Assembly (NCBI GenBank): GCA_021464245.1
Contig: JADCRB010000028.1
Location: 1,914,370 to 1,978,369, forward strand
Origin: Carallia brachiata
Taxonomy: Eukaryota; Streptophyta; Magnoliopsida; Malpighiales; Rhizophoraceae
Length of the DNA stretch: 64,000 bases
Direction of reading: 5' to 3'
In this document: one piece after another, positions 1-9,423 of the stretch
How the letters are laid out: the number at the start of each line of letters is the position of its first letter
Position numbering within the stretch: position 1 is the stretch's first letter
Notes under the pieces: model-generated
Database searches by the model: none
What the model was told of the DNA's origin: nothing
What the model saw: only the letters and a program-made list of their open reading frames with translations
Program-made: the position numbers and the translations under genes

Positions 1-500
1 TAGACGCGCTGTCCATAGGGGGCGCGCTATGCGGCCAGACGAGTAGCACACTACGCACTGCTAGCCCGACGAGCAGCAAGTTGCTCGCTCCTAGCCAGAC
101 AAGTTGCACACTACTAGCCCCCCCACTTTGCTAGCCTCCCTCCCTAACTTGCCTTGCTAGCCTCCCTTGGTTGGCCTCCCCACTAAGCTTGCCTTGCTAG
201 CCTCCTTGGTTGGCCTCCCCACTAAACTCGCCTTGCTAGCCTCCCTTGGTTAGCCTCCCTTGGTTGGCCTCCCCGCTAAGCTCTCCTTGCTAGCCTCCCT
301 TGGTTAGCCTCCCTTGGTTGGCCTCCCCGCTAAGCTCTCCTTGCTAGCCTTGGTTGGCCTCCCCACTAAGCTTGCCTTGCTAGCCTCCCTTAGTTGGCCT
401 CCCTCCCTTGCTACCCTCCCATGGTTGGTGCACGTCCCTTTCTGGCCCCCCTTCCTTGCTAGCTTTGCTAACGTCCCTTAGAGGCAACAAAATGCTCAAC
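1..500. repeat. rDNA intergenic-spacer-like repeats
   Basis: The first about 115 bases are GC-rich and contain the motif 'gacgagcagca' near 'ctagcc', which recurs at 5280-5530 and 63610-63960. From about 117 to 440 a short unit is repeated in tandem with small changes: 'cttgctagcctccc' followed by 'ttggttggcctcccc' and 'actaagcttgc', roughly 40-55 bp per turn. The same words occur at 5300-5430 and 6185-6250, next to 25S rRNA sequence, and the related GC-rich motifs occur upstream of the 18S 5' end at the right of the window. I infer ribosomal intergenic spacer subrepeats. There is no coding potential. Confidence 0.6.
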
Positions 501-1480
501 GACACACTTCTGCCCTTCAATAATCTGTCAAGGACTTAAGCACAATGACTTAAGCACAATGTCAATCTTCCCCTTTTTTTTAAGCCTCTTAGACATTTAT
601 TTTTCTGGATGATCAATCAAAAATCTCACATGTTTGGCATGTTCCATAAGCTCTTCATCATATTTCATTTTCAATTCTTTAAAAGCACGAAAAAGATTTT
701 GTTGTGCACATGATCTTTAAGTCGTTCAAGAAGCTCAAAGTTCAATCTTCAATTACGCTCACTAATGGCCCTCTTGGTTAGAGTTCATATCAATTGAGCC
801 ATTTTAAAACCGTAAAAGAACAACTTTAATCAATATTAATGATCCACATCATTTAAAGAATTTTTTTTAATTATGAAAATTAATGTTAGAATCTTGTAGA
901 GCATAAAATTAGAAAATATTTGGTACAAGTTTCATATTTTTCTAATATTCCTACTAATTATTATGAATTTTTAAAGAAAAAATTCATTTTCAGAATAAAC
1001 AGAAAATAAGTGCCACGTGGTGCAGCCTAATTTGCTGGCTGCCCTTTACTTGCCATATGTCGACGTTTCACAACCTGAGAGTTTTTGTTGAGTGAAAAAC
1101 ACTACTATTTATTTTGACACGTGTCTTAGTATTATTAGTCTAAGACTTATGCCTTTTGACCAATCTGCAGCATGGCACAATGTGACTGGTGGAAACATTT
1201 AATCAACGTTGTACCCTCCCACACACAATCAGCCACGAGAATTGCCTTGTCCACTCTCCGGAGCAGGAGAGTGCACGTCACTCACTAGCTTCCAGTCACC
1301 GAACGACTACAATATTTGGCCGACTACCATAATTCATCGTCCTGAGTTGATCTATCAACTTAATTTTTTGAAAAACACATTGCAAATTGAAGTTGCACAG
1401 CAAGCAACGACACATGAGAGCAGGAAAAGTTTAGAAACTATTCATCTTCTTCTCTAATTTTCCAGATCATTTGCAAAAAT
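501..1480. other. AT-rich stretch, nothing recognised
   Basis: This AT-rich DNA differs sharply in composition from the GC-rich spacer on its left. It contains G-box-like words ('ccacgtgg' near 1015 and 'acacgtgt' near 1120), which are common in plant promoters but also occur by chance. The longest frame, 82 codons at 1209-1457 on the plus strand, resembles nothing I know. It may be internal sequence of the antisense copia-like element suggested at 1851-2246, but I see no gag or pol motif that would prove this. Confidence 0.4.
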
Positions 1481-1850
1481 TTCAGAGGTTATTTCTCTCA
1501 AATGGTTCATCCGAATTTAATGAGACATCAACCATTAGAGCACTCCTACGATAACTTTACATACATGTAAATTTCGGTACTAATGTTACAATTTTCTGTC
1601 TCAATTTTTCAAAAAATCGTTTGGAGAAAACGAATTTTCTCATATATTATAGAATCTAAAATCACGAAAAATTCACAGAAAATATAGCATATCATAAGCT
1701 AACAATATGTAATTTTTCGTGGCCCGAAACTCATGTATGTGAGAGAAACAATTTTTTGAAGAAAATCCTTCGAAATAGCTCAAAAATCACAATCAAACAG
1801 CACAGAGAGGAAAAACAATAATCTATCATGCCAGAATCAATCTTAAAAGG
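1481..1850 (-). other. possible untranslated leader of an antisense copia-like element
   Basis: AT-rich sequence lying directly on the internal side of the antisense primer-binding-like site at 1851-1862. In a minus-strand LTR element this is where the 5' leader would be. I see no open frame and no protein motif. The assignment rests only on position, so confidence is low. Confidence 0.25.
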
Positions 1851-1862
1851 GCTCTAATACCA
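1851..1862 (-). other. antisense primer-binding-site-like motif (tRNA-iMet)
   Basis: The plus strand reads gctctaatacca, whose complement is TGGTATTAGAGC. It differs by one C-to-T change from the standard plant retrotransposon primer binding site TGGTATCAGAGC, which pairs with the 3' end of initiator tRNA-Met. One base further right, 'tgatgg' at 1864 could be the LTR edge (complement ends in ...CA). This orientation is opposite to the gypsy LTR that begins at about 2247, so a second element is implied. Confidence 0.45.
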
Positions 1863-1863
1863 A

Positions 1864-2246
1864 TGATGGAAATAAAAAGCAAGCATATAGTTACTTGAAA
1901 GGATTCCGGATTGAAAACAAGAAGACTGATTACAAGCTTTGATCATTTTCTTGCGTCTGAGTTATATCACAAGTGGATGGTACTCTTTTTTCATGGCACA
2001 ATAACCTCTAACTCGAAGATTGGTGGAAAATTGAGAGGATTTGTCATTTCTGTATCTTTCTTTCAAAAGAAATATTTTCAAATTCATCTGACAAAAAATA
2101 GTTTTTAGACGCTTTTGTAAATTGTCCTTTTAACAACCATTCAGACGGTTGTGAGAAAGAGGGGAAGGCAGTTATAACTCCCTCCAACCTCTCAATTGGG
2201 TGGGTCAACCCATCTTGGGCGGGTCGACCCATCTTATAAAACCAAC
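1864..2246 (-). mobile_element. possible copia-like LTR fragment, antisense
   Basis: This segment lies between the antisense primer-binding-like site (1851-1862) and the first base where homology to the gypsy LTR begins ('catgggaagat', about 2247). Its left edge, read on the minus strand, ends in CA one base before the primer site, as LTRs do. It contains 'ttataaaacc' near 2234 on the plus strand. No second LTR of this kind occurs in the window, so it cannot be confirmed by pairing. Alternatively it is unrelated flanking DNA. Confidence 0.3.
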
Positions 2247-2617
2247 ATGGGAAGATAACGATTATCATGCCATGATAGAGATCATGGGGAAATAATGGTT
2301 ATCTCCAAGCCCTTGATAGTTGGGGCTGTCAGTGCTATATAGACCCTATGGGTTGTCACTGTACTCAATGAGAGAGAAATCACTCAGAAAGAAAGAGTGA
2401 AACACTATCGAGAGTTCATTTGGCTTTGTTCCTTTGTTACTTTGTGATAATAAATGTTGGAAAAGGTTCCCGTTATGTCTCTCTTGAGTGTGTGAGTTTG
2501 TGTGCCTATTTACAAAGTTCATTGTGTAAATCTTTGCATGTGCTGTTGGCTGAGACTAAGTGTGACTTAGTGCCATCACAAGGAAAAATTTTGAGTGATA
2601 AAATAAGCCCTGTGACA
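2247..2617 (+). mobile_element. Ty3/gypsy 5' LTR, left-truncated (element 1)
   Basis: This matches the complement of the LTRs at 10734-11601 and 54076-54942: shared words include 'catgggaagat', 'gatagagatcatgggg', 'atagaccctatggg', 'gagtgaaacac' and 'gctgagactaagtgtgac'. It ends in '...ccctgtgaca', the LTR terminus, directly followed by a primer binding site. A full LTR of this family is about 867 bp, so the left half of U3, including the TG terminus, is missing. A TATA-like box lies at 2335-2343 and an AATAAA at 2449-2454. It belongs to the plus-strand gag-pol remnant at 2647-5277. Confidence 0.85.
2335..2343 (+). promoter_or_regulatory. TATA-like box of the element 1 LTR
   Basis: 'gctatatag' lies upstream of 'accctatggg', about 280 bases before the LTR end. 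The equivalent place in the LTR at 10734-11601 reads 'tctatatatagc' (on the opposite strand). The position fits an LTR core promoter. Whether it is still active is unknown and unlikely, given the decay of the element. Confidence 0.5.
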
Positions 2618-2619
2618 GC

Positions 2620-2631
2620 TAGTATCAAAGC
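2620..2631 (+). other. degenerate primer binding site (tRNA-iMet)
   Basis: The sequence tagtatcaaagc starts two bases after the LTR end at 2617. Compared with the standard TGGTATCAGAGC it carries two G-to-A changes. The intact version of this site, in the same family, is at 54062-54073 on the minus strand. Confidence 0.8.
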
Positions 2632-2646
2632 CTAAAGGTTCGATCA

Positions 2647-3683
2647 GTGGTAGGTGGTTCAGGTCTTGATGTATTACGTGAGAGTGTAGCCAAGCTCTTT
2701 GAGGTACTTGGTGAACTTCTTGATGATCCATAGTTCACTGTGTTCCAAACATTGGCTCTTCATGAGTAGTACATCATCAATCTAAAGCGACAACAGGAGG
2801 TGGCGGCCTCTAAAAATGCACCTTTCCAAATCAATGAGATGGCACAGAAATAGCCATCCTCAAAAAGGCTGTAGCCTCCCAACAAAGCGGAGGTGTTATG
2901 GAGAGCTTGACCAACATAAAGGTAACCTAAGCCTTCAAGGGAATGAAGGATTCCAAAGACATTGAGAACTTTCCATGGGTTATGGAGCAGTACTTCAAAG
3001 TTGCCCGAGTGTTATGTCATGAGAAAGTCAATCTGACCATCATGTATCAAGCCAAGGATGCCAAGCTATGGTAGCAGACTTAATTGGATGACGATACAAG
3101 TGCAAGCAGGCCCAAGATTGAGATGTGGGAGAGACTGAAGAAGGAATTGAAAGACCAACTTTTGTCGTGCAACACATCATGGTTTGTGAAGGAGTTTCTA
3201 AAGAAGTTGAACCAAAGTGGCACAATACGTGACTACATGAAGGAATTCAGTTCCATGATGCTTGACATCCAGAACATGTCAGATGACGGCAAGCTTTTCA
3301 ATTTCCAATCTGATCTTCAACCCTGGGCTCAACTTGAGCTTAGAAGGCAAGGTATGAAGAACCTACCTTCTACAATGGCTGCGGTTGGCAATTTAGTTGA
3401 TTTTTGGACAAGTCCTCTGATTTAGATGATGGGAAGTAGCACAAAGACAATGGCAAGAAGCAGAAGGAGGGCAAGAAGGATAAGCACAACAGTGGCAACA
3501 AGGATAAAGGTAAAGCCATCTACCAGGAACGAGGTAAAGGCAAGTGTAACTCTGGTTGTTTCATCTATAATGAACCACACAAGGCCAAGGAGTGTCCCTA
3601 AGAGGGAAAAGTTAAGTGCCATAGTTGCTAAGGAGAGTGGCACCTCAAATGATGTTGGCCCCTCTCATGTTAATCCTCTGTAG
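2647..3683 (+). pseudogene. gypsy gag remnant (element 1)
   Basis: This is the structural Gag region, broken by stops and frameshifts. The codon equivalent to the gag start of the copy at 54046 (minus) is GTG here, 15 bases after the primer binding site, so the start is lost. The longest open piece, 3084-3425 (113 codons), holds the retrotransposon Gag core (KIEMWERLKKELKDQ, then LLSCNTSW, MKEFSSMMLDIQNMS). A lysine-rich stretch follows and then the nucleic-acid-binding zinc knuckle near 3550-3600. In the knuckle the second cysteine is tyrosine (TGT to TAT), which should abolish zinc binding. The copy at 52319-53332 keeps the cysteine. A stop (TAG) at 3681-3683 stands where the minus-strand copy has CAG. 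Confidence 0.85.
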
Positions 3684-4072
3684 TTGGTGAGCATTATTCA
3701 AGTTGGACGTGCCCCACAATCCGACTTAATGTATATGAAGATTAGGCTTAGTAATAAGGAGTTGATACCAATGGTTGACGCGGGTGCTACCCACAACTTT
3801 GTTGCTGAGAGGATGGTAGAGTCACTGGGTCTGAAAGTTACCAAGACCGGGAGTCAAATGAAGGCAGTTAACTCGGCGACCCAGGAGGTGATCGACACAA
3901 CCCTCAATGTGGAGGTAACTATAGGTAGTTGGTTTGGTGAGCTTAACTTCACTATGGTGCCTTTAGATGATATTGACATTATATTAGAAGTTGATTTCTT
4001 TGTGAGTGCAAAGGCAGCTCTATTGCCTCACTTGGGTAGTCTCATGATCTGTATGAGGATCATCCTTGTTTT
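3684..4072 (+). pseudogene. gypsy aspartic protease region (element 1)
   Basis: This is the retroviral-type aspartic protease domain of the Gag-Pol polyprotein. The active-site motif reads D-A-G (Asp codon 3777-3779) followed by ATHNF, a spacing typical of plant gypsy proteases, where D-T/S-G is usual. Downstream FTMVPLDDIDIILEVDFF matches the end of the domain; the usual glycine of ILG is glutamate here. A one-base loss near 4050, compared with the minus-strand copy, shifts the frame into the next segment. It is part of one inactive copy. Confidence 0.85.
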
Positions 4073-5077
4073 GTGTCTGGTATGTTCACTCCCTCTTCCA
4101 GTATTGGAGGGAAATCGGGTGGCATGTTGTTAGCTATGCAGGTGGAGCATGGGCTGAAGAAAGGAGAAATCACCTACCTTGCGGCTTTGATAGAGATCAA
4201 AGGTGTTGTTGCGGAGGTGCTTGACAGTGTTGCGGATCTGTTGGGTGAGTTCACTAATGTGATGCCTCCTGAACTCCCCAGGTGTCTTCCCTCAAGGCTT
4301 GCCATTGACCACAAAATCAATTTGGTGCCCAATTCTAAACCACCAGCACAAGCCCCATATCGCATGAGTGAGCTAGAGTTGGCAGAACTAAGGAAGCAGT
4401 TGATAAAGTTGCTGGATACAATCCTAATTCTTCCCTTTAAAGTGCCATATGGTGCCCCAGTTTTGTTTCAGAGGAAACAGGATGGCTCCCTACGGACGTG
4501 TGTGGATTACAATGCTCTGAACAATGCGACAGTGAAGAACAAATACCCTATCCCATTGATAGTGGACTTGTTTGACAAACTGGTCAAAGCCTCGTATTTT
4601 GCCAAACTGGATCTACAAGCTGCATATTGGGAGGTTAGAATTGCAGAAGGAGAGGAAGGCAAAACCACGTGCATCACTCGCTATGACTCCTATGAATTCT
4701 TGGTGATGCCATTCGGTTTTTCTAATGCCCCTACTACTTTCTGTAATTTAATGAATGATGTATTTCATGACTTTATCAATCACTTTGTGGTAGTTTATCT
4801 TGATGATATTGTTGTATATAGTGAGTCCTTGGAGGATCACTTGTCTCACTTGAGGTTGGTGTTGTCTAGGTTGAGACAGCACCAATTATATGTAAAGAAA
4901 GAAAAATGTGAGTTTGCCTGGCGAGCAATTATGTTCCTTGGGCACAGAGTGAGTCAAGGGCAAGAAAAGATGGATGAGAGAAAAGTCCAGGTAACAGTGG
5001 AGTGGTCACCCACTACAATAGTTTTGACATTGAGGTCTTTTCTTGGCTTGTCTAACTGCTATAGGAAGTTCATGTAG
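4073..5077 (+). pseudogene. gypsy reverse transcriptase (element 1)
   Basis: This is the longest open pol segment of this copy (334 codons). It shows the RT blocks in order: [50 protein letters not shown] (first catalytic Asp in KLDL), LVMPFGFSNAPTTFCNLMN, and VVYLDDIVVYSESLEDHL with the paired catalytic aspartates at 4802-4807. It then runs into the thumb (KCEFAWRAIMFLGHRVSQ). Reading starts inside the frame left by the shift near 4050; the methionine at 4073 is not a real start. It stops at a TAG (5075-5077) where both other copies in the window have CAG, so this is a point-mutation stop. Confidence 0.9.
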
Positions 5078-5277
5078 GGTTACTCTAAAAAAGTGGCCCC
5101 ATTGACAAACTTGCTCAAGAAGGACAGACCATAGAGGTGGACCATAGATTGCCAAGAAGCCTTTGACGAGTTAAAAGGAAGCGGTGTCCACAGAGCCTGT
5201 CCTGAGGCTGCCAGATTTTGAGTTGCCTTTCAATATACTAACTGACACCGCAGACAAAGCCATTGGATTTATGTTGC
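5078..5277 (+). pseudogene. gypsy RT connection / RNase H start, truncated (element 1)
   Basis: After the TAG the frame continues ([18 protein letters not shown]), meets a further TAG where the minus-strand copy has TGG (Trp), and reaches the first RNase H block, FELPFNILTDTADKAIGF. Homology ends abruptly at about 5277, where GC-rich spacer-like sequence begins. The rest of RNase H, integrase and the 3' LTR are absent, so element 1 is a truncated copy. Confidence 0.8.
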
Positions 5278-6262
5278 TGGCCAGATGAGTAGCACGCTGC
5301 AATCTGCTGGCCCTCCCTTGCCAACCTCCCTCCAAAACTTGCCTTGCTAGCCTCCCGTGGTTGGCCTCCCTCCTTTACTAACTCTCTTGGTTGTCCCCCC
5401 TCTTTTGCTGGCCTCCCTTCTTAACTTGCCTTGCTAACTTCCCTTAGAGGCACCAAACATGTGCAGCACGATGAGCAGCCAGCTATGCGCACTACTGGCC
5501 CAACGAGCAGCATGTTGTACGTGTCCAAGTGTGCTACTAGCCTCCTTCCCTTGCTCACATCCCTTCCTAGCTTTCCTTTTTAACATCCCTTGCAAGTAGC
5601 AACATGTACGGAGCATGCTTGTGGGCAGTAAGTTGTGCGAAACCAAGAATGTTCCAAGTTTATTCCTTAGCCATTTTTAAGCACTCTTTTCTGGCCAATG
5701 CCTTGGTCGATCTTCTCATAATCTCGCTTGCTAACTCAATAGGTCAGGGCAAGGGAGTTGGTGCAAGGTACCAATAGCTCCATCATGTGTTGTTTGGTCG
5801 AGGGACTAGGACCTAACCTTTTTACTGCCACTCCGTGGAACTGTCGAGCATGTTGTGCAGCGCAACGATTAGAGTGCTTACCTAGCTACCATTCTTGGAT
5901 ACCCTAACTTACCGGCCTCCTATGCTAACCTCCCTTGTTGGGTGCTCTATGAGCAACCTGTCGCATGCTTCAGCGCACTGTTGGGCAGTCGAGCAGCTCG
6001 CTTGCTCCCTCCAGCACATCTGCTTTGGTCCCGCATCGTGTGCTCCAGCAGGCTACTAGGGGAAGGCGCAGCATGCTGCGTGCACTCACTGCTCCCTCCA
6101 GCACACTACATGCGCGTTGTTGCCAAGATGAGCTGCACGCTACACACTGCTGGCCCAACGTGCAACATGCTGCAAGCCCCGCTACCTTTCTAGCCTCCCT
6201 CCCAAGCTTACCTTGCTTTGCCTCCCTTGGTTTGCCTCCCTCCAAAGCTTGGCTTAATAGCC
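5278..6262. repeat. rDNA spacer-like sequence with LTR relic
   Basis: 'gccagatgagtagcacgctg' at the left edge resembles the first 60 bases of the window and 63880-63930. 'cttgctagcctccc' units recur at 5340-5430 and 6185-6250. Between them, 5440-6180 is GC-rich with 'gagcagc' and 'ctggcc' words. It directly adjoins 25S rRNA sequence on its right. On the minus strand this is where the spacer downstream of a (truncated) 25S gene would be. Short open frames here (60-100 codons on both strands) show no known domain. Confidence 0.55.
5735..5815 (-). mobile_element. possible relic of the gypsy LTR end
   Basis: 'ggtgcaaggtaccaatagct' followed by 'ccatcatg' differs at about four of 28 positions from the LTR end at about 11552-11580 ('ggtgcaaggtgccactaact', 'ccagcatg'), and 'gagggactagg' follows, like 'aagggactaac'. 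The match is short and isolated in spacer sequence, so it may be a worn LTR terminus or coincidence. Confidence 0.35.
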
Positions 6263-6622
6263 TCCATTGACCAAAGGCTGTTCACCTTTGAGACCTAATA
6301 CAGTTATGAGTATGACCAGGCGCGGTAGGCACTCGGTCCTCTAGATTTTCAAAGGCCATTGGGGATCACTGGACATCACGAGACGTGCAATGCTTTTCTA
6401 GCCGCTGGACCCTACCTCCGACTAAGTCGTTTCTAGGGTGGGCAGGCTGTTAAACAGAAAAGAAATCTCTTCCTGAGGCCCTCGCCAATGTCTTTGGACT
6501 CCCTAATGTTGTCGTAAGCTGCCACATCCTAGTGCGAGAATTTTAGCTTGATTCCCTTTCAAAGCTCGCACTTGGAAGTGCTGTCAGACGGGCTTTCCTG
6601 GTCTTTTAGGATCGACTAAACC
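6263..6622 (-). rRNA. 25S rRNA fragment, middle part, degenerate
   Basis: The complement matches a conserved internal part of plant 25S rRNA: 'TTAGTCGATCCTAA', 'AAAGGGAATC', 'TTAGGGAGTCC', 'TTTCTGTTTAACAGCCTGCC' and 'GGAGGTAGGGTCCAGCGGC' appear in the right order, then 'TACTCATAAC' and 'GGTGAACAGCC'. This is roughly one third to one half of the way into the gene (my estimate from memory). It is joined on the right directly to the 25S 5' part, so about 1 kb of 25S is missing between them. On the left, homology ends at spacer-like repeats. Many differences are C-to-T or G-to-A. It is a pseudogene fragment. Confidence 0.9.
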
Positions 6623-7177
6623 ATGTGAGTGTGAGCGATGTGTCCACGATCGCGAGGGCAACGTCTCCTTGGGTCTTTCAAGGGCCTGGGCTTGGGACAC
6701 CCCATCAATTCGAGTTGGTCCATGCCTCGAGCCCATTGGCTAACTGGCTCTTCCTGTTCTATATCCGAATAAGGCGCATAGCCGGCCCCCATCTGTTTCC
6801 ATCCCGACAATTTTGAGCACTCTTTGACTCTCTTTTCAAAGCCCTTTTCATCTTTCCCTCGCGATACTTGTTTGCTATTAGTCTCTCGCCCATATTTGGT
6901 TTTGGACGAAGTTTACTGCCCGATTGGGGCTACATTCCCAAACAACCATACTCATAGACAGCGCCTCGCGGTACAACAGGGTCTGGGCACAACGGGGCTC
7001 TCACCCTCTCTAGCACTCCCTTCCAGGGGACGTGGGCCCAATCCTTTGCTAAGGACGCTTCTCCAGACTGCAATTTAAATGTCGGGGGTGTCTAATTCTC
7101 AAGCTAGGCTATTCTGAGTTTGCTCATCATTACTAAGGGAATCCTCATAAGTTTCTTTTCCTCCGCTTATTGATATG
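6623..7177 (-). rRNA. 25S rRNA fragment, 5' part, degenerate
   Basis: The complement begins with 'CATATCAATAAGCGGAGG' (7177 leftward), the well-known conserved sequence near the 25S 5' end. It then continues through 'TAGTCTGGAGAAGCGTCC', 'GGGTGAGAGCCCCGT', 'TTGTTTGGGAATGTAGCCCC', 'GGCGAGAGACTAATAGC', 'GAGGGAAAGATGAAAAGG' and 'GAGTCAAAGAGTGCTC'. The D1-D2 domains are thus recognisable but carry many transitions. The first few dozen bases of the gene, 5.8S and both ITS are absent; a gypsy fragment abuts at 7178. Confidence 0.93.
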
Positions 7178-7912
7178 GTTGGCAGAGATGTTATGGTTGG
7201 CTCGACCAAGATGAAGGTGCTGGAGCTTAAAGCCTTCAAGGAAGTAAGGGATGCCACAAAGATTGCCACAGAGATTAAGAATTTCCTATGAGATATGGAA
7301 CAGTATTTCAAGGTTGTCTGAGTGCTAGATGACAAGAAGGTCAATCTGACCAGCGTGTATCTAGCCAAGGACACCAAGCTGTGGTGGCAAACTCAGTTGG
7401 ATGACAATGGAAGTGCAGGCAAGTCTAATATCGAGATGTGGGAGAGCCTAAAAAAGGAGTTGAAGGACCAGTTTTTGCCTTGTAATACGTCATCGGTTGA
7501 AAGGGAGTCCCTAAAGAAGTTGAAGCAAAATGGCACAGTACATAACTATGTGAAGGAATTCAACTCTTTGATGCTTGACATCCAGAATATGTCATGAGGA
7601 CAAGCTTTTCAACTTCTTTTCCAGTCTACAACCCTAGGCTCAACTCAAGCTTAGAAGGCAAGGTGTGAAGGACCTACATTCTGCAATGGTTGCGGCTAAT
7701 GGTTTAGTTGATTTTTGGATCAACAAGTCCTATGATTTAGATGCTGGGAAGCAGCCCAAGGATAAGGCCAAAAAGAAGAAGGAGGGCAAGAGGGGTAAGT
7801 ATAATGGTGGTGGCAAGGATAAAGGCAAGTCTAACTTTGGTTGTTTCATTTATAATGGACCACGCAAGCGAAAGAGTGTCCAAAGAGGGAGAAGTTAAGT
7901 GCCATAGTTGCT
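7178..7912 (+). pseudogene. gypsy gag remnant (element 2)
   Basis: This is a second plus-strand copy of the same gypsy family, starting inside gag; LTR, primer site and gag N-terminus are absent. The open piece 7322-7597 carries KVNLTSVYLAKDTKLWWQTQLDD and EMWESLKKELKDQFLPCNTS, the Gag core. It is interrupted after IQNMS and resumes at 7665-7898 with the lysine-rich stretch and a zinc knuckle in which the second Cys is Tyr, as in element 1, and the His is lost. The shared Cys-to-Tyr change suggests that elements 1 and 2 are closer to each other than to the minus-strand copy. Confidence 0.85.
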
Positions 7913-8427
7913 GAGGAGAGTGGCAGAAGCAGCATCTCGGATGATGTTGGCGCCTCTCAGGTCAATCCTTTTTAGTTGGTGAGTTCTGTGCAAGCTGGAC
8001 ATGCCCCATAATTTGGCCTGATGTATGTGAAGATTGGGCTTAGTAATAAGGAGTTGATGGCGATGGATGACACGGGTGCTACCCACAACTTCGTTGCTAA
8101 GAGGATGGTTGAGTCATTGGGTCTAAAAGTCACCAAAACTAGAAGTCAATGAAGGCAGTCGACTTAGCAGCTCGAGGTGCTTGGCATGGCATTAGGTGTG
8201 GAGGTAACTATTGGTACTTAGTTTGGTAAACTTAACTTCACTGTGGTGCCTTTAGATGATTTTCATAAAATACTACAGTTGATTTCTTTGTGAGTGCAAA
8301 AAGTTGCTCTGTTGGCTCACTCGGGTGGTCTCATGAGCATGCACGAGGATCATCCATCTTATGTTCCAATATTGGTGGGAAGTCGAGTAGTATGCTATTA
8401 GCTAAGAAGGTGGAGCGTGGTCTGAAG
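7913..8427 (+). pseudogene. gypsy protease remnant (element 2)
   Basis: The protease domain keeps the canonical active site D-T-G followed by ATHNF (Asp codon 8069-8071), and VESLGLKVTKT downstream. Several frameshifts and a TAG at about 7972, at the same Gln position as the stop in element 1, disable it. At about 8427 the sequence jumps from the region just after the protease to the middle of RT, a deletion of several hundred bases relative to the other two copies. The join lies at a short shared word, 'aagaacaag'. Confidence 0.8.
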
Positions 8428-8960
8428 AACAAGTATTCTATTCCATTGATTGCTAACTTGTTGGATAGACTGGCTAGAGCCTCATATTTCACCAAGCTAG
8501 ATATGCGGTCTGGATATTAGCAGGTCAGAATTACTGAAGGAGATGAAGGGAATATGACATGCATCACTTGCTATAGCTCTTACAAATTCCTAGTGCTGTC
8601 ATTCGGTTGGCTAATGCCCCTGCTACTTTCTGTAATTTGATGAATCATGTATTTCATGACTTTATCGATCATTTTGTGGTCATTTGTCTTGACAATATTA
8701 TTGTATATAGTGAGTCCCTAGAGGATCACTTGTCCCACCTGAGGTTGGTGTTGTCTAGGTTGAGAGAGCACCAATTATATGTAAAGAAAAAAAAGTGTGA
8801 GTTTGCTCAGTAACATATTATGTTCTTGGGGTATAGGGCAAGTCAAGGGAACGTAAAAATGGATCAGAGAAAAGTCCAAGCAATAGTTGAGTGGTAACCC
8901 CCTACAAAAGTGTCGGAGTTGAGGTCTTTTCTTGGCTTTTCTAACTACTACAGGACGTTC
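8428..8960 (+). pseudogene. gypsy reverse transcriptase remnant (element 2)
   Basis: RT begins at [20 protein letters not shown] because of the deletion at 8427, so the first RT blocks are gone. The KLDM block remains, followed by a TAG where the family has TGG (Trp). The catalytic box reads CLDNIIVYSESLEDHL: the second of the paired aspartates is Asn (GAT to AAT), so the enzyme would be dead even without stops. Thumb sequence follows. At the position of the element 1 stop (5075-5077) this copy keeps CAG (8963-8965). Confidence 0.87.
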
Positions 8961-9423
8961 GTGCAGGGTTACTCCCAAAAAGGTGGCCCCATCAATACAC
9001 TTGCTAAAAAGGGTAGACCATAGAGGTAGACCACAGATTGTTAGGAAGCCTTTGACAAGTTGAAGGTAGCAGTGTCCATGGAGTTGGTCCTGAGGCTGCC
9101 ATACTTCGAGTTGCCTTTTTTTGTACTGATTGATGTCCGAGAAAAAGCCATTAGAGAGGTGTTGGTGCAAGAAGACCACCCTATTGCCTATGAGAGCTAG
9201 AAACTCAATAAAGTAGAGTAGTAGTACTTGGCTCATAACAAGGAAATGCTTGTAGTGGTGCATTGTCTTTGCACTTGGAGGGTGTACTTGCTGGGTACCA
9301 GGTTCGTGGTTCAGACCAACAATGTGGCAAACACATTCTTTCACACTCAGAAAAAGCTTTCTGCACGATAACCTCAACGGCAAGAGTACTTGTTTGAGTA
9401 TGATTTCACGTGGGTAAGGATGG
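8961..9423 (+). pseudogene. gypsy RNase H remnant (element 2)
   Basis: The plus strand shows the RNase H blocks FELPF, HPIAYES, AHNKEMLVVVHCL and TWRVYLLGTRFVV, then QKKLSAR and EYLFEYDFTWV, with stops between them. Homology ends at about 9423 where the 18S rRNA sequence begins. A long minus-strand open frame over this segment (8775-9443) is an antisense shadow, not a gene. Integrase and the 3' LTR of this copy are absent. Confidence 0.8.

Noticed and set aside
1209..1457. An 82-codon plus-strand frame as a small gene
   Set aside because: It has no recognisable domain, no supporting context and lies near apparent transposon sequence. It is kept only as a note in the unassigned stretch.
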